NCBI RefSeq assembly: GCF_001510655.1
Contig: NZ_LMVC01000004.1
Coordinates: forward strand, 1-45,647
Direction: 5' to 3'
Source of the DNA: Fictibacillus sp. FJAT-27399
Lineage (GTDB): Bacteria; Bacillota; Bacilli; Bacillales; Fictibacillaceae
DNA length: 45,647 nt
Below the pieces are notes generated by a model. That model worked only from the letters and a program-made list of their open reading frames with translations, was not told the DNA's origin and ran no database searches. The translations under genes were made by a program, and so were the position numbers. Within the stretch, counting starts at the first letter, position 1, and the number at the start of each line of letters is the position of its first letter. Positions 27,557 to 36,539 of the stretch are shown piece after piece.

Positions 27557-28495
27557 ATGCGTAAAACATCAACAATCGTAGACGGAGCGGTTATGGCCGG
27601 CGTCTACATTATTTTAATGATTATCAGTCTAAATCTGCCGCTGATCGGTGCATTTACTTTCTTTTTGCTGCCTTTGCCCATTATCCTGTTTGTTTTCAAA
27701 CACGGCTGGAAACCAGGGCTGCTCGTCTGGGCAGTTACTCTTGTGTTATCCGGAGTGATAGGGGGAGCCGGCGGCATCATCTACGCATTTCCTTCAGGCT
27801 TTGCCGGTATTGTGATGGGTGAACTGTACAAGCGAAAAAAATCGGCCTTTGGTGTACTGCTCGGCGGAAGCCTTGCCGGCATATTCAATCTGCTTTTGCT
27901 GCTTGTCTTTGCTAAGTATTTATTGCATTTTAATCTCGTAAAAGTAACCCAGGGGCGATTTAACGATATTATTGATCAAGCCGCACAGTTCTATAAAGAT
28001 GGCGGCCCCGAAACGGCGCGGCTTGACCTTTTGCGTGAACAGGTGGCTATGATTCCGTATATGCTGCCGATCTCTATTATTATAGGAGCCGTGCTCTCTA
28101 CATTATTGACGCAGTGGCTGGCTTCACTTGTATTAAAAAGAATGAGGATGGAATACAGGACGTTTCCGCCGTTCCGGGAGTGGTCGTTTCCAAAATCATT
28201 TTTGTGGTATTATATTTTAGCCCTTGTCTTGACCTTAACAAGGCCTGAACATGGGTCTGGACTCTACATTCTTACGATTAATCTATATATTATTTTGTCC
28301 CTCGTACTTGTTGTACAAGGGCTTACCGTTATCTTTAGTTATGCCAAGAAAAAGCAATGGCCCAAAGCCCTTCCCGTTTTTCTAGCTGTTCTAGTAATAT
28401 TTACTTCCTCCTTTCTGCCAATTCTTATGGAAGTCGTTAAATTCTTAGGTATAATTGACTTAGGGTTCGAATTAAAGAAACGGATAAATACCTGA
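27557..28495 (+). CDS. yybS: Multi-pass membrane protein YybS (DUF2232)
   Basis: This 312-residue integral membrane protein has about eight predicted helices, beginning with GAVMAGVYIILMIISLNLPLIG in two short runs, then FFLLPLPIILFVFKHGW and further segments. The DUF2232 family is always encoded next to gdpP, as here (17 bases before it), suggesting a shared role, but its biochemistry is unknown. An ECF-S-like transport fold has been proposed for the family. The ATG has a GAGGTG site. Confidence 0.9.
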   Translation: MRKTSTIVDGAVMAGVYIILMIISLNLPLIGAFTFFLLPLPIILFVFKHGWKPGLLVWAVTLVLSGVIGGAGGIIYAFPSGFAGIVMGELYKRKKSAFGVLLGGSLAGIFNLLLLLVFAKYLLHFNLVKVTQGRFNDIIDQAAQFYKDGGPETARLDLLREQVAMIPYMLPISIIIGAVLSTLLTQWLASLVLKRMRMEYRTFPPFREWSFPKSFLWYYILALVLTLTRPEHGSGLYILTINLYIILSLVLVVQGLTVIFSYAKKKQWPKALPVFLAVLVIFTSSFLPILMEVVKFLGIIDLGFELKKRINT

Positions 28496-28512
28496 TAGTA
28501 GGAGCTGAAAGT

Positions 28513-30486
28513 ATGCCTAAGTTTTTATTAAAACGGTGGCATGGTTATCCCGTGATAGCCTTGTTCGTCATATCGGTCCTTTTTGTAAGCATCATTACGT
28601 ACTATCAATGGATAATTGGAGCAGTTGGTTTTCTTTTATTAGGCTTGCTCTTCTATTTCGTAATGCGGGCCGAAAATTCTTTCCAGGAAGAGTTGGGCGA
28701 TTATATCTCCACCCTCTCCCATCGCATCAAAAAGGTCGGAGAAGAAGCTCTGATGGAAATGCCGATCGGAATCATTCTGTATGACGAAGATTATAAAATT
28801 GAATGGGCGAATCCTTTTATGGGGGCATGGGTTGAAGAAGAGGCTTTTATCGGCCACTCGCTTAATCTTATTTCCGAAGATTTAGTGCCGTTTATAAAAA
28901 GTGATGCGCTTGAAGAAATCGTAATCTTAAAATCAAGGAAGTTTGTAGTCCATTTCAAAAAAGAGGAACGGCTCCTCTATTTCTTTGATGTTACAGAGCA
29001 AATTGAAGTTGAGCGGATGTATGAAGAAGAACAGACATGCATCGGGATCATCTACCTTGATAACTATGAAGAGGTAACACAAGGACTTGACGACCAGTTC
29101 CGTTCCAGCATTAACTCCAAGGTCACCTCCATTTTGAACAAGTGGGCCAATGACCATGGAATCTTCTTAAAACGCACGTCTTCAGAGCGCTTTTTGGCCG
29201 TTTTCAACCAGCGGATCTTAAGTGAGCTTGAAAAAAACCGCTTTTCCGTCCTGGATGAAGTAAGGGATTCGACCACAAAGGAAAACGTTCCTCTTACCTT
29301 GAGTGTTGGTGTTGCCTCAGGACCGTCTGCATTGCCCGAGCTGGGACAGCTGGCGCAATCGAGTCTTGATCTGGCACTGGGACGCGGAGGAGACCAGGTG
29401 GCGATTAAACAGCAGAATGGAAAAGTCCGTTTCTATGGCGGAAAGACCAATCCTGTGGAAAAAAGAACGAGAGTGCGTGCACGTGTGATATCTCACGCCT
29501 TGAGCGAGCTTGTTCTCGACAGCGACAAAGTAATCATCATGGGCCACAAAAGCCCTGACATGGATTCTATGGGATCGGCGATGGGAATATTGAAAGTGGC
29601 TCAGGTCAACGGTAAAGATGGTTATATCGTGCTCGATACATCTGATCTTGATACTGGTGTCCAGCGGTTGATGAATGAGATCAAAGGTACAGACTCACTT
29701 TGGAAACATTTCATCACACCGGAAGAAGCGCTTGAGATCTCAACAGCCGGCACGCTGCTGGTTGTCGTGGATACCCACAAACCATCGATGGTCATGGAAG
29801 AGCGTCTTCTTTCCAAGCTCGATCATGTCGTTGTGATTGATCATCACCGGCGCGGAGAGGAATTTATCGCAGATCCTGTTCTCGTCTATATGGAGCCTTA
29901 TGCATCCTCTACAGCAGAGCTGGTGACCGAGCTTCTGGAATATCAGCCTAAACGGCTTAAAATGCGTATGCTTGAAGCCACTGCCCTGCTCGCGGGGATT
30001 ATCGTGGATACGAAAAGCTTTACACTGCGCACTGGTTCACGGACGTTTGATGCGGCCTCCTACTTAAGGGCCCATGGAGCAGATACCATACTCGTCCAGA
30101 AGTTCCTAAAAGAAGATTTGGAAACCTATAACAAACGTTCAAAACTGATTGAAAATGCTGTAGCCTATAAAAATGGAATTGTCATATCCAAAGCAGAGCC
30201 AAGCGAAGAATGCGGCCAGGTGCTTATTGCACAGGCTGCGGATATCCTGCTTTCCATGAACGATGTGAGCGCATCCTTCGTTATTGCCAAAAGACATGAT
30301 CAAAAGATCAGCATAAGCGGCCGTTCTCTGGGGGATGTAAACGTGCAGATGATAATGGAAGGCTTGGGAGGCGGCGGACACTTAACCAATGCAGCCTGCC
30401 AGCTTGAGAACGAAACATTGGATGGCGCCGAGAAAAAACTTAAAGCTATTATCGACGAGTATTTTGAAGGGGGAGAAGAAGAATGA
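28513..30486 (+). CDS. gdpP: Cyclic-di-AMP phosphodiesterase GdpP
   Basis: This 657-residue membrane enzyme hydrolyses c-di-AMP to pApA, controlling potassium, osmotic and cell-wall homeostasis. Two N-terminal membrane helices (about residues 10-55) are followed by a PAS domain ([22 protein letters not shown]) and a degenerate GGDEF domain. The catalytic DHH-DHHA1 part follows, with [13 protein letters not shown] (about 344-356), [16 protein letters not shown], and the C-terminal [10 protein letters not shown] motif. All metal-binding Asp and His motifs are intact. Its stop overlaps the rplI start by 4 bases. Confidence 0.96.
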   Translation: MPKFLLKRWHGYPVIALFVISVLFVSIITYYQWIIGAVGFLLLGLLFYFVMRAENSFQEELGDYISTLSHRIKKVGEEALMEMPIGIILYDEDYKIEWANPFMGAWVEEEAFIGHSLNLISEDLVPFIKSDALEEIVILKSRKFVVHFKKEERLLYFFDVTEQIEVERMYEEEQTCIGIIYLDNYEEVTQGLDDQFRSSINSKVTSILNKWANDHGIFLKRTSSERFLAVFNQRILSELEKNRFSVLDEVRDSTTKENVPLTLSVGVASGPSALPELGQLAQSSLDLALGRGGDQVAIKQQNGKVRFYGGKTNPVEKRTRVRARVISHALSELVLDSDKVIIMGHKSPDMDSMGSAMGILKVAQVNGKDGYIVLDTSDLDTGVQRLMNEIKGTDSLWKHFITPEEALEISTAGTLLVVVDTHKPSMVMEERLLSKLDHVVVIDHHRRGEEFIADPVLVYMEPYASSTAELVTELLEYQPKRLKMRMLEATALLAGIIVDTKSFTLRTGSRTFDAASYLRAHGADTILVQKFLKEDLETYNKRSKLIENAVAYKNGIVISKAEPSEECGQVLIAQAADILLSMNDVSASFVIAKRHDQKISISGRSLGDVNVQMIMEGLGGGGHLTNAACQLENETLDGAEKKLKAIIDEYFEGGEEE

Positions 30487-30926
30487 AAGTAGTTTTTCTT
30501 AAAGATGTTAAAGGTAAAGGAAAAAAAGGGGAAATAAAAAACGTTTCCGAGGGCTATGCACGAAACTATTTATTGCCCAACAACCTTGCAACTGAAGCGA
30601 CAAAAGGAGCTCTCTCCGTCGTAGAAGGCCAAAAGAAAAGCGAAGAGAAAAAAGCGGCAGCCGTCCTGGAAGAAGCCAAGCAGTTAAAAGAAAAGCTTGA
30701 TGAAATGACGGTTGAAATCAAAACCAAGTCAGGAGAGGGCGGCCGTGTCTTCGGATCCGTCACAAGCAAACAAATTGCAGATGGCCTAAAGAAAATGAAC
30801 ATTACCATCGATAAACGAAAAATCGATCTGACAAATCCGATCCGATCTTTAGGATATACAGATGTACCCGTTAAGCTTCACCCTGAAGTAACTGGTACGA
30901 TCAAAGTACATGTAGTTGAAGAATAA
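30483..30926 (+). CDS. rplI: 50S ribosomal protein L9
   Basis: This 147-residue protein ([21 protein letters not shown], ending in the C-terminal domain [16 protein letters not shown]) has the typical two globular domains joined by a long helix rich in Lys and Glu. It stabilises the L1 stalk side of the 50S subunit. The ATG overlaps the gdpP stop. Confidence 0.98.
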   Translation: MKVVFLKDVKGKGKKGEIKNVSEGYARNYLLPNNLATEATKGALSVVEGQKKSEEKKAAAVLEEAKQLKEKLDEMTVEIKTKSGEGGRVFGSVTSKQIADGLKKMNITIDKRKIDLTNPIRSLGYTDVPVKLHPEVTGTIKVHVVEE

Positions 30927-30937
30927 GCAGAATGACT

Positions 30938-30999
30938 GGGACCGGGTTCAACCGGTCTCATCTGCTGTAAACAGGATATTCCCTGCTGATTGCAGCAGG
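30938..30999 (+). other. Two stem-loops between rplI and dnaB
   Basis: GGGACCGG (30938-30945) pairs with CCGGTCTC (30952-30959). CCTGCTG (30982-30988) pairs with CAGCAGG (30993-30999), 24 bases before dnaB. Neither has a T-run, so readthrough into dnaB is expected; they may tune or process the mRNA. Confidence 0.5.
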
Positions 31000-31022
31000 T
31001 TATCTTTTCAGGAGGAAGTATT

Positions 31023-32387
31023 ATGAGTGATCTTTTTGTTGATCGCATTCCACCACAGAATATAGAGGCCGAACAGGCGGTCCTGGGAGCTGTTTTTCTG
31101 GAGCCCGAAGCATTGGTTACCGCTTCAGAGATTTTGATCCCAGAGGACTTTTACCGCGCCTCACATCAGCGTATCTATCAGGTGATGCTTGATCTGTCAG
31201 AGAAAGGGGAGCCCGTCGACCTTATTACGGTCACCTCCGATCTTGCTGACCGGAAGCTGCTCGACGAAATCGGCGGCGTCTCCTATTTAAGTGACCTGGC
31301 AAACAGTTCACCGACCGCGGCCAATATTGATTACTACAGTAAGATTGTCGAAGAAAAATCCCTGCTCCGCAGGCTTATTCGTGCAGCCTCGGAAATTGCA
31401 GCAAACGGCTACGCCCGTGAAGAAGAAGTAGAAGCTGTCCTGAATGAGGCGGAAAAGTCGATCCTGGAAGTGGCCAACCGTAAAAACGGGGGAGCCTTTA
31501 TCTCCATCAAAGACGTGCTTGTCGCGGCCTATGACAATATTGAACAGCTTCATAACCGTAAAGGTGACATTACCGGGATCCCGACCGGATTTGCTGACTT
31601 GGACCGCATGACTGCAGGTTTTCAGCGAAATGATCTGATCATCGTCGCAGCCCGTCCTTCCGTAGGTAAAACGGCCTTCGCTCTGAATATCGCGCAGAAC
31701 GTGGCCACCAAAACAGAAGAAAATGTGGCGATCTTCAGTCTGGAGATGGGTGCCGAGCAGCTCGTCATGCGTATGCTTTGTGCGGAAGGAAATATCGATG
31801 CACAGCGTCTCCGTACCGGTTCCCTTGTCCCGGAAGACTGGCAGAAATTAACGATGGCGATGGGAAGCCTCTCGGCAGCAGGCATCTTTATCGATGACAC
31901 ACCAGGTGTACGAATTGGAGATATCCGTTCCAAATGCCGCCGTCTCAAACAGGAAAAAGGCCTTGGCATGATCCTGATTGACTATTTGCAGCTCATCCAG
32001 GGAAACGGCAGAGCGGGCGAAAACAGGCAGCAGGAGGTTTCTGAAATCTCACGTTCCCTGAAGGCACTTGCCCGTGAACTTCAGGTACCTGTCATCGCGC
32101 TCTCCCAGCTTTCCCGTGGCGTAGAATCCCGCCAGGATAAACGCCCGATGATGTCTGATATCCGTGAATCAGGAAGTATCGAGCAGGATGCCGATATCGT
32201 AGCGTTCCTATACCGTGATGATTACTATGACAAAGAGTCAGAAAGCAAAAACATTATCGAAATCATCATCGCCAAGCAGCGTAACGGCCCAACCGGCACC
32301 GTCGAACTCGCCTTCGTCAAAGAATACAACAAATTTGTGAACCTCGACCGGAGGCATGACGAAAGCAGTATGCCATCCGGCGCATAA
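31023..32387 (+). CDS. dnaB: Replicative DNA helicase (DnaB; called DnaC in B. subtilis)
   Basis: This hexameric 5'-3' helicase drives the replication fork. The N-terminal domain (residues 1-150; PPQNIEAEQAVLGAVF) binds primase. The RecA-like domain has Walker A ARPSVGKTAFALNIA, Walker B ILIDYLQLI, and LSQLSRGVESR with SDIRESGSIEQDAD. The ATG at 31023 follows AGGAGG and gives 454 residues, the same length as the B. subtilis protein. Confidence 0.98.
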   Translation: MSDLFVDRIPPQNIEAEQAVLGAVFLEPEALVTASEILIPEDFYRASHQRIYQVMLDLSEKGEPVDLITVTSDLADRKLLDEIGGVSYLSDLANSSPTAANIDYYSKIVEEKSLLRRLIRAASEIAANGYAREEEVEAVLNEAEKSILEVANRKNGGAFISIKDVLVAAYDNIEQLHNRKGDITGIPTGFADLDRMTAGFQRNDLIIVAARPSVGKTAFALNIAQNVATKTEENVAIFSLEMGAEQLVMRMLCAEGNIDAQRLRTGSLVPEDWQKLTMAMGSLSAAGIFIDDTPGVRIGDIRSKCRRLKQEKGLGMILIDYLQLIQGNGRAGENRQQEVSEISRSLKALARELQVPVIALSQLSRGVESRQDKRPMMSDIRESGSIEQDADIVAFLYRDDYYDKESESKNIIEIIIAKQRNGPTGTVELAFVKEYNKFVNLDRRHDESSMPSGA

Positions 32388-32395
32388 AATAGATC

Positions 32396-32435
32396 AAAAA
32401 CAGGCATTCTCAAATATGAGGATGCCTGTTTTTTA
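32396..32435 (+). terminator. Terminator after dnaB
   Basis: AAAAACAGGCAT-CTC and GAG-ATGCCTGTTTTTT form a long hairpin, 9 bases after the dnaB stop. Confidence 0.9.
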
Positions 32436-32444
32436 TGAGTGACA

Positions 32445-32538
32445 AGAAGTCATACTGATGCTGAGAGGAGCACATCAAAAGCAAGTCGTACTGACGCTGA
32501 GAGAGGCCCACTAAAGCAAGTCATCAGCGCTGAGGAGC
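32445..32538 (+). repeat. Degenerate 35-bp tandem repeat, about 2.7 units
   Basis: Units start at 32445, 32480 and 32515 and share AGCAAGTC-TACTGA-GCTGAGAG. The third is shortened and runs into a stem-loop. It lies in the 347-bp dnaB-purA gap and has no coding potential. Confidence 0.65.
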
Positions 32539-32565
32539 CGTAAAGGACAAAGCCCTTTACGCTCC
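32534..32565 (+). other. Strong stem-loop upstream of purA
   Basis: GGAG-C-CGTAAAGG and CCTTTACG-CTCC form a 12-bp stem with one bulged base and a 7-base loop. No T-run follows (CACCCACCC), so it is not a typical terminator. It is 16 bases upstream of the PurBox pair. Confidence 0.65.
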
Positions 32566-32580
32566 TCCACCCACCCACAC

Positions 32581-32625
32581 AAACACGAACGGAAAAACTG
32601 TAAATATTTTATAATGTTCGTGTTT
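32581..32625. promoter_or_regulatory. PurR operator (inverted PurBox pair) before purA
   Basis: AAACACGAAC (32581-32590) and GTTCGTGTTT (32616-32625) are a perfect 10-bp inverted repeat with central CGAA, 25 bases apart. The second abuts the -35 element of the purA promoter. This fits the PurBox pair bound by the purine repressor PurR, which controls purA in B. subtilis. Confidence 0.82.
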
Positions 32626-32627
32626 TG

Positions 32628-32656
32628 TTGACTTTCACCCTGATAATTGATAAACT
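32628..32656 (+). promoter_or_regulatory. purA promoter
   Basis: TTGACT (32628-32633), a 17-base spacer and TAAACT (32651-32656) lie immediately downstream of the PurBox pair, about 80 bases before the purA start. Confidence 0.68.
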
Positions 32657-32686
32657 AAGCATGGTTTTTTAATTTACTAGAAATAA

Positions 32687-34021
<1,335 letters not shown>

Positions 34022-34040
34022 TATCATTAGAAAATTGGTG

Positions 34041-34072
34041 AACCGGCCCTGTATGTGGGGCCGGTTTTTGTT
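34041..34072 (+). terminator. Terminator after purA
   Basis: AACCGGCCC and GGGCCGGTT form a GC-rich 9-bp stem followed by TTTTTG-TTTT. Confidence 0.9.
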
Positions 34073-34121
34073 TTGAGGAAAATCTGGTTCATGGGGTGCC
34101 GCTAGTTGACCATAATCCCAG

Positions 34122-34154
34122 TTTGGCCAGTAAATCATGAGTTTTGGCTAGTAA
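34122..34154 (+). repeat. Short direct repeat (12 bp, 21-bp period)
   Basis: TTTGGCCAGTAA (34122-34133) and TTTGGCTAGTAA (34143-34154) repeat with a 21-bp period. A further degenerate unit (TAGTTGACC) may lie just upstream. It sits in the 290-bp purA-tRNA gap; no gene is seen there. An AAAGGAGG at 34156 precedes only a 7-codon frame. Confidence 0.5.
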
Positions 34155-34249
34155 AGGAGGAATGCGGGCAGTGGACACTGAATTTTCGCACTGAATTAAC
34201 CTTCTAAACGAAGAAAATACTTAATTCTACAATTTTTTTAAAAAACTGC

Positions 34250-34279
34250 TTGCCAAAAAAGAGAAAATGATGATATGAT
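34250..34279 (+). promoter_or_regulatory. tRNA cluster promoter
   Basis: TTGCCA (34250-34255), an 18-base spacer and TATGAT (34274-34279) lie 35 bases before the first tRNA. Confidence 0.65.
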
Positions 34280-34313
34280 AACTCTTGTCGTGTTAAAACG
34301 ACTTTTACAGTAA

Positions 34314-34389
34314 GAGCCATTAGCTCAGTTGGTAGAGCATCTGACTTTTAATCAGAGGGTCGAAGGTTCGAGTCCTTCATGGCTCACCA
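34314..34389 (+). tRNA. tRNA-Lys (UUU)
   Basis: The acceptor stem GAGCCAT/ATGGCTC, D-arm TAGCTCAGTTGGTAGAGCA, anticodon loop CTTTTAA (anticodon TTT at 34347-34349) and T-loop GGTTCGAGTCC are complete, and CCA is encoded. Confidence 0.97.
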
Positions 34390-34405
34390 TTTTTTCTTAT
34401 AGAGT

Positions 34406-34480
34406 GGCCCGTTGGTCAAGCGGTTAAGACACCGCCCTTTCACGGCGGTAACACGGGTTCGAATCCCGTACGGGTCACCA
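34406..34480 (+). tRNA. tRNA-Glu (UUC)
   Basis: The acceptor stem GGCCCGT/ACGGGTC, anticodon loop CTTTCAC with anticodon TTC, T-loop GGTTCGAATCC and encoded CCA are complete. It is the second tRNA of the cluster, 16 bases after tRNA-Lys. Confidence 0.97.
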
Positions 34481-34529
34481 AGTTATTTTCATGACAATGA
34501 AAAAACCCCAGTTATTAATTTCATTTTTT

Positions 34530-34605
34530 GGACTCGTGGTGTAGTGGTTAACATGCCTGCCTGTCACGCAGGAGATCGCCGGTTCGACCCCGGTCGGGTC
34601 CGCCA
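34530..34605 (+). tRNA. tRNA-Asp (GUC)
   Basis: The acceptor stem GGACTCG/CGGGTCC, anticodon loop CTGTCAC with anticodon GTC, T-loop GGTTCGACCCC, discriminator G and encoded CCA are complete. Confidence 0.97.
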
Positions 34606-34622
34606 TTTTTTTCTTAATTTTT

Positions 34623-34670
34623 ACAGAACTACTAAATGTTGGCTTGATAGCTCAGTCACGAGCAACACAA
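34623..34670 (+). pseudogene. Decayed duplicate of the tRNA-Phe 5' half
   Basis: Bases 34623-34657 repeat, with one indel and about three changes, the spacer plus 5' half of tRNA-Phe at 34748-34783 (ACAGAA-CTACTAAAT, GGCT-GATAGCTCAGTC). After the D-loop the similarity fades (ACGAGCAACAC), and no anticodon or T-arm follows. It is a tRNA remnant, not a working gene. Confidence 0.7.
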
Positions 34671-34766
34671 TGTGATTAAGCAGCGAGTTGTCTCGACGGA
34701 TACCCATCGTCAGATTCACATGCAGAGGAAGAGACAGGGACCGACGGACAGAAATTACTAAATCTT

Positions 34767-34842
<76 letters not shown>

Positions 34843-34878
34843 TTTTACTTACAATTACTATACCTGATCGATTATGAC

Positions 34879-34913
34879 AAAAGGCATGCAGCTACCATTC
34901 TGCATGCCTTTTT
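34879..34913 (+). terminator. Terminator of the tRNA cluster
   Basis: AAAAGGCATGCAG and CTGCATGCCTTTTT form a 13-bp stem with an 8-base loop. Confidence 0.9.
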
Positions 34914-35002
34914 AATACACTCTTTGATTTTTACACCAATAGCGGGCGGTGCCCATATAGTAAGAACAAAGGAAGAATAGCCGTTGGAAGGAAGACAGAT
35001 AT

Positions 35003-35584
35003 ATGGGCACGATTCAGCTGGTTCTCTATTTGATCGCGTGTTATTTTATCGGAAACATTATGACAGGGTATCTTGTTGCTAAATGGTTAAAGGGAGTCGA
35101 TCTCAGAACTGAGGGAACAGGAAATATTGGGGCTCGAAATGCCGGCCGCGTAATCGGGCCTTGGGGATTTATTCTGACGCTTGCAGGAGACCTGCTCAAG
35201 GCAGCTCTGGCTGTTCAGCTGGCAAAATCCTATTTTGGCCTCCCTCCGACCCTGCAGCTGGCCGCTTTCTTCATGGTCATAGCGGGCCATCTATGGCCTG
35301 TTGCGCTTAAGTTTCATGGCGGCAAAGGAGTAGCATCCTTTATTGGCGGAATTCTTGTTTTTGATTGGAAAATCACGGCGGCGGCAGCTGTACTGTTCCT
35401 CCTCCTTTTTGCCATCAGGAGAAGTTTGACCGTAGCGGGGCTCATTGCGTTTCTGGCGGTGCCGATTCTGCATTATGCCTTTTATCAGATGCTGAGGGTT
35501 GCCCTTCTGCTCCTGTTGATCTCTGTGCTTGTCGTGTATGTGCAAAAAGATGATTTAGCGCTCCGCTTTACGGGGAAATCATGA
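35003..35584 (+). CDS. PlsY-like glycerol-3-phosphate acyltransferase family protein
   Basis: This 193-residue membrane protein has about five helices. It retains PlsY motif 1 as GTGNIGARNAGRVIG (usually GSGNIGATN) and motif 2 as GHLWPVALKFHGGKGVAS. The C-terminal motif 3 of PlsY (N-I-RL-x2-G-x-E) is missing; the tail reads QKDDLALRFTGKS. PlsY acylates glycerol-3-phosphate from acyl-phosphate. The divergent motifs and the usual presence of a separate canonical plsY in Bacillaceae suggest a paralogue with altered activity. The ATG has a GGAAGGAAG site. It stands alone between the tRNAs and walR. Confidence 0.8.
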   Translation: MGTIQLVLYLIACYFIGNIMTGYLVAKWLKGVDLRTEGTGNIGARNAGRVIGPWGFILTLAGDLLKAALAVQLAKSYFGLPPTLQLAAFFMVIAGHLWPVALKFHGGKGVASFIGGILVFDWKITAAAAVLFLLLFAIRRSLTVAGLIAFLAVPILHYAFYQMLRVALLLLLISVLVVYVQKDDLALRFTGKS

Positions 35585-35586
35585 AT

Positions 35587-35618
35587 GATCCTCTTTTTAA
35601 AAAGGAGGATTATTTTTA
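35587..35618 (+). terminator. Terminator after the plsY-like gene
   Basis: ATCCTCTTTTT and AAAAAGGAGGAT pair (one bulge), followed by TATTTTT. The gap to walR (35619-35830) holds only weak promoter-like sequence (TAAAAT at 35742) and nothing else recognised. Confidence 0.65.
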
Positions 35619-35830
35619 TGATTTAAAGAAGCTTACATAGAAGTAATGTCCAGATTCAGCGCCTGTCGGACCTAAACAGGTTGCTTCCGCTTTTCTTACA
35701 GAGCGAGAAGACTGACGTTATGGAGAATTTAGATATTGTGGTAAAATAAAGGATAGACAAACTATTTCATTCAACCAATTTATATAAAAGAGACTTGAAA
35801 TTACGGTTTCCAAAAAGGAGCGACTACCGG

Positions 35831-36535
35831 ATGGACAAAAAGATTCTTGTAGTAGATGATGAGAGGCCGATTGCGGATATTTTACAGTTCAATCTGGAGA
35901 AAGAAGGGTTCCAGGTAACGTGCGCATATGACGGTGTATCGGCAATTGAAAAAATAGAAAACGAGAAACCGGACATGATTCTTTTGGACATCATGCTTCC
36001 AATGAAAGATGGAATGGAAGTATGCCGTGAGGTCCGGAAAAAATACGATACCCCGATTATTATGCTTACAGCCAAAGACTCAGAGATTGATAAGGTCCTT
36101 GGCCTTGAGCTTGGTGCCGATGATTATGTCACGAAGCCTTTCAGTACACGGGAACTGATCGCACGCGTTAAAGCAAATCTGCGCCGCCATCAACAAGAAA
36201 CAGAACGTGAAGTTGATGAGAACAACGAAATCGTGATCGGCTCTTTAACCATCCATCCAGATGCTTATCTCGTAACGAAACGCGGTGAGTCGATTGAACT
36301 CACCCATCGGGAGTTTGAACTTCTGTATTATTTGGCCAAGCATATCGGCCAGGTGATGACACGTGAGCATTTGCTGCAGACCGTATGGGGCTATGATTAT
36401 TTTGGCGACGTCCGTACAGTAGATGTGACTGTCCGCCGTCTTCGCGAGAAAGTGGAAGACAACCCAAGCCATCCTCTCTGGATCATTACCAGACGCGGAG
36501 TGGGCTACTATTTACGAAATCCTGACCAGGAGTAG
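35831..36535 (+). CDS. walR: Essential response regulator WalR (YycF)
   Basis: This 234-residue OmpR/PhoB-type regulator controls cell-wall hydrolase and wall-homeostasis genes. The receiver domain (1-120) has the acidic pair Asp9-Asp10, phospho-acceptor Asp53 in LLDIMLP, and Lys in VTKPF. The winged-helix domain follows ([21 protein letters not shown] ... [14 protein letters not shown], shown in parts). The ATG at 35831 follows AAGGAGCG. The open frame upstream to 35795 is not family-like. First gene of walRKHIJ; walK follows after 4 bases. Confidence 0.97.
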   Translation: MDKKILVVDDERPIADILQFNLEKEGFQVTCAYDGVSAIEKIENEKPDMILLDIMLPMKDGMEVCREVRKKYDTPIIMLTAKDSEIDKVLGLELGADDYVTKPFSTRELIARVKANLRRHQQETEREVDENNEIVIGSLTIHPDAYLVTKRGESIELTHREFELLYYLAKHIGQVMTREHLLQTVWGYDYFGDVRTVDVTVRRLREKVEDNPSHPLWIITRRGVGYYLRNPDQE

Positions 36536-36539
36536 ACAA

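Noticed and set aside
34156-34196. Strong AAAGGAGG followed by a GTG
   Set aside because: The frame is only 7 codons long and unsupported by any family; it is probably part of the short-repeat region.
34412-34675. Plus-strand 87-codon frame in the tRNA cluster
   Set aside because: It lies across tRNA-Glu and tRNA-Asp and the remnant; tRNA genes explain the sequence.
34940-34975. CATATAGTA as a sporulation promoter for the plsY-like gene
   Set aside because: Only the -10-like part matches and no matching -35 at a proper distance was found.
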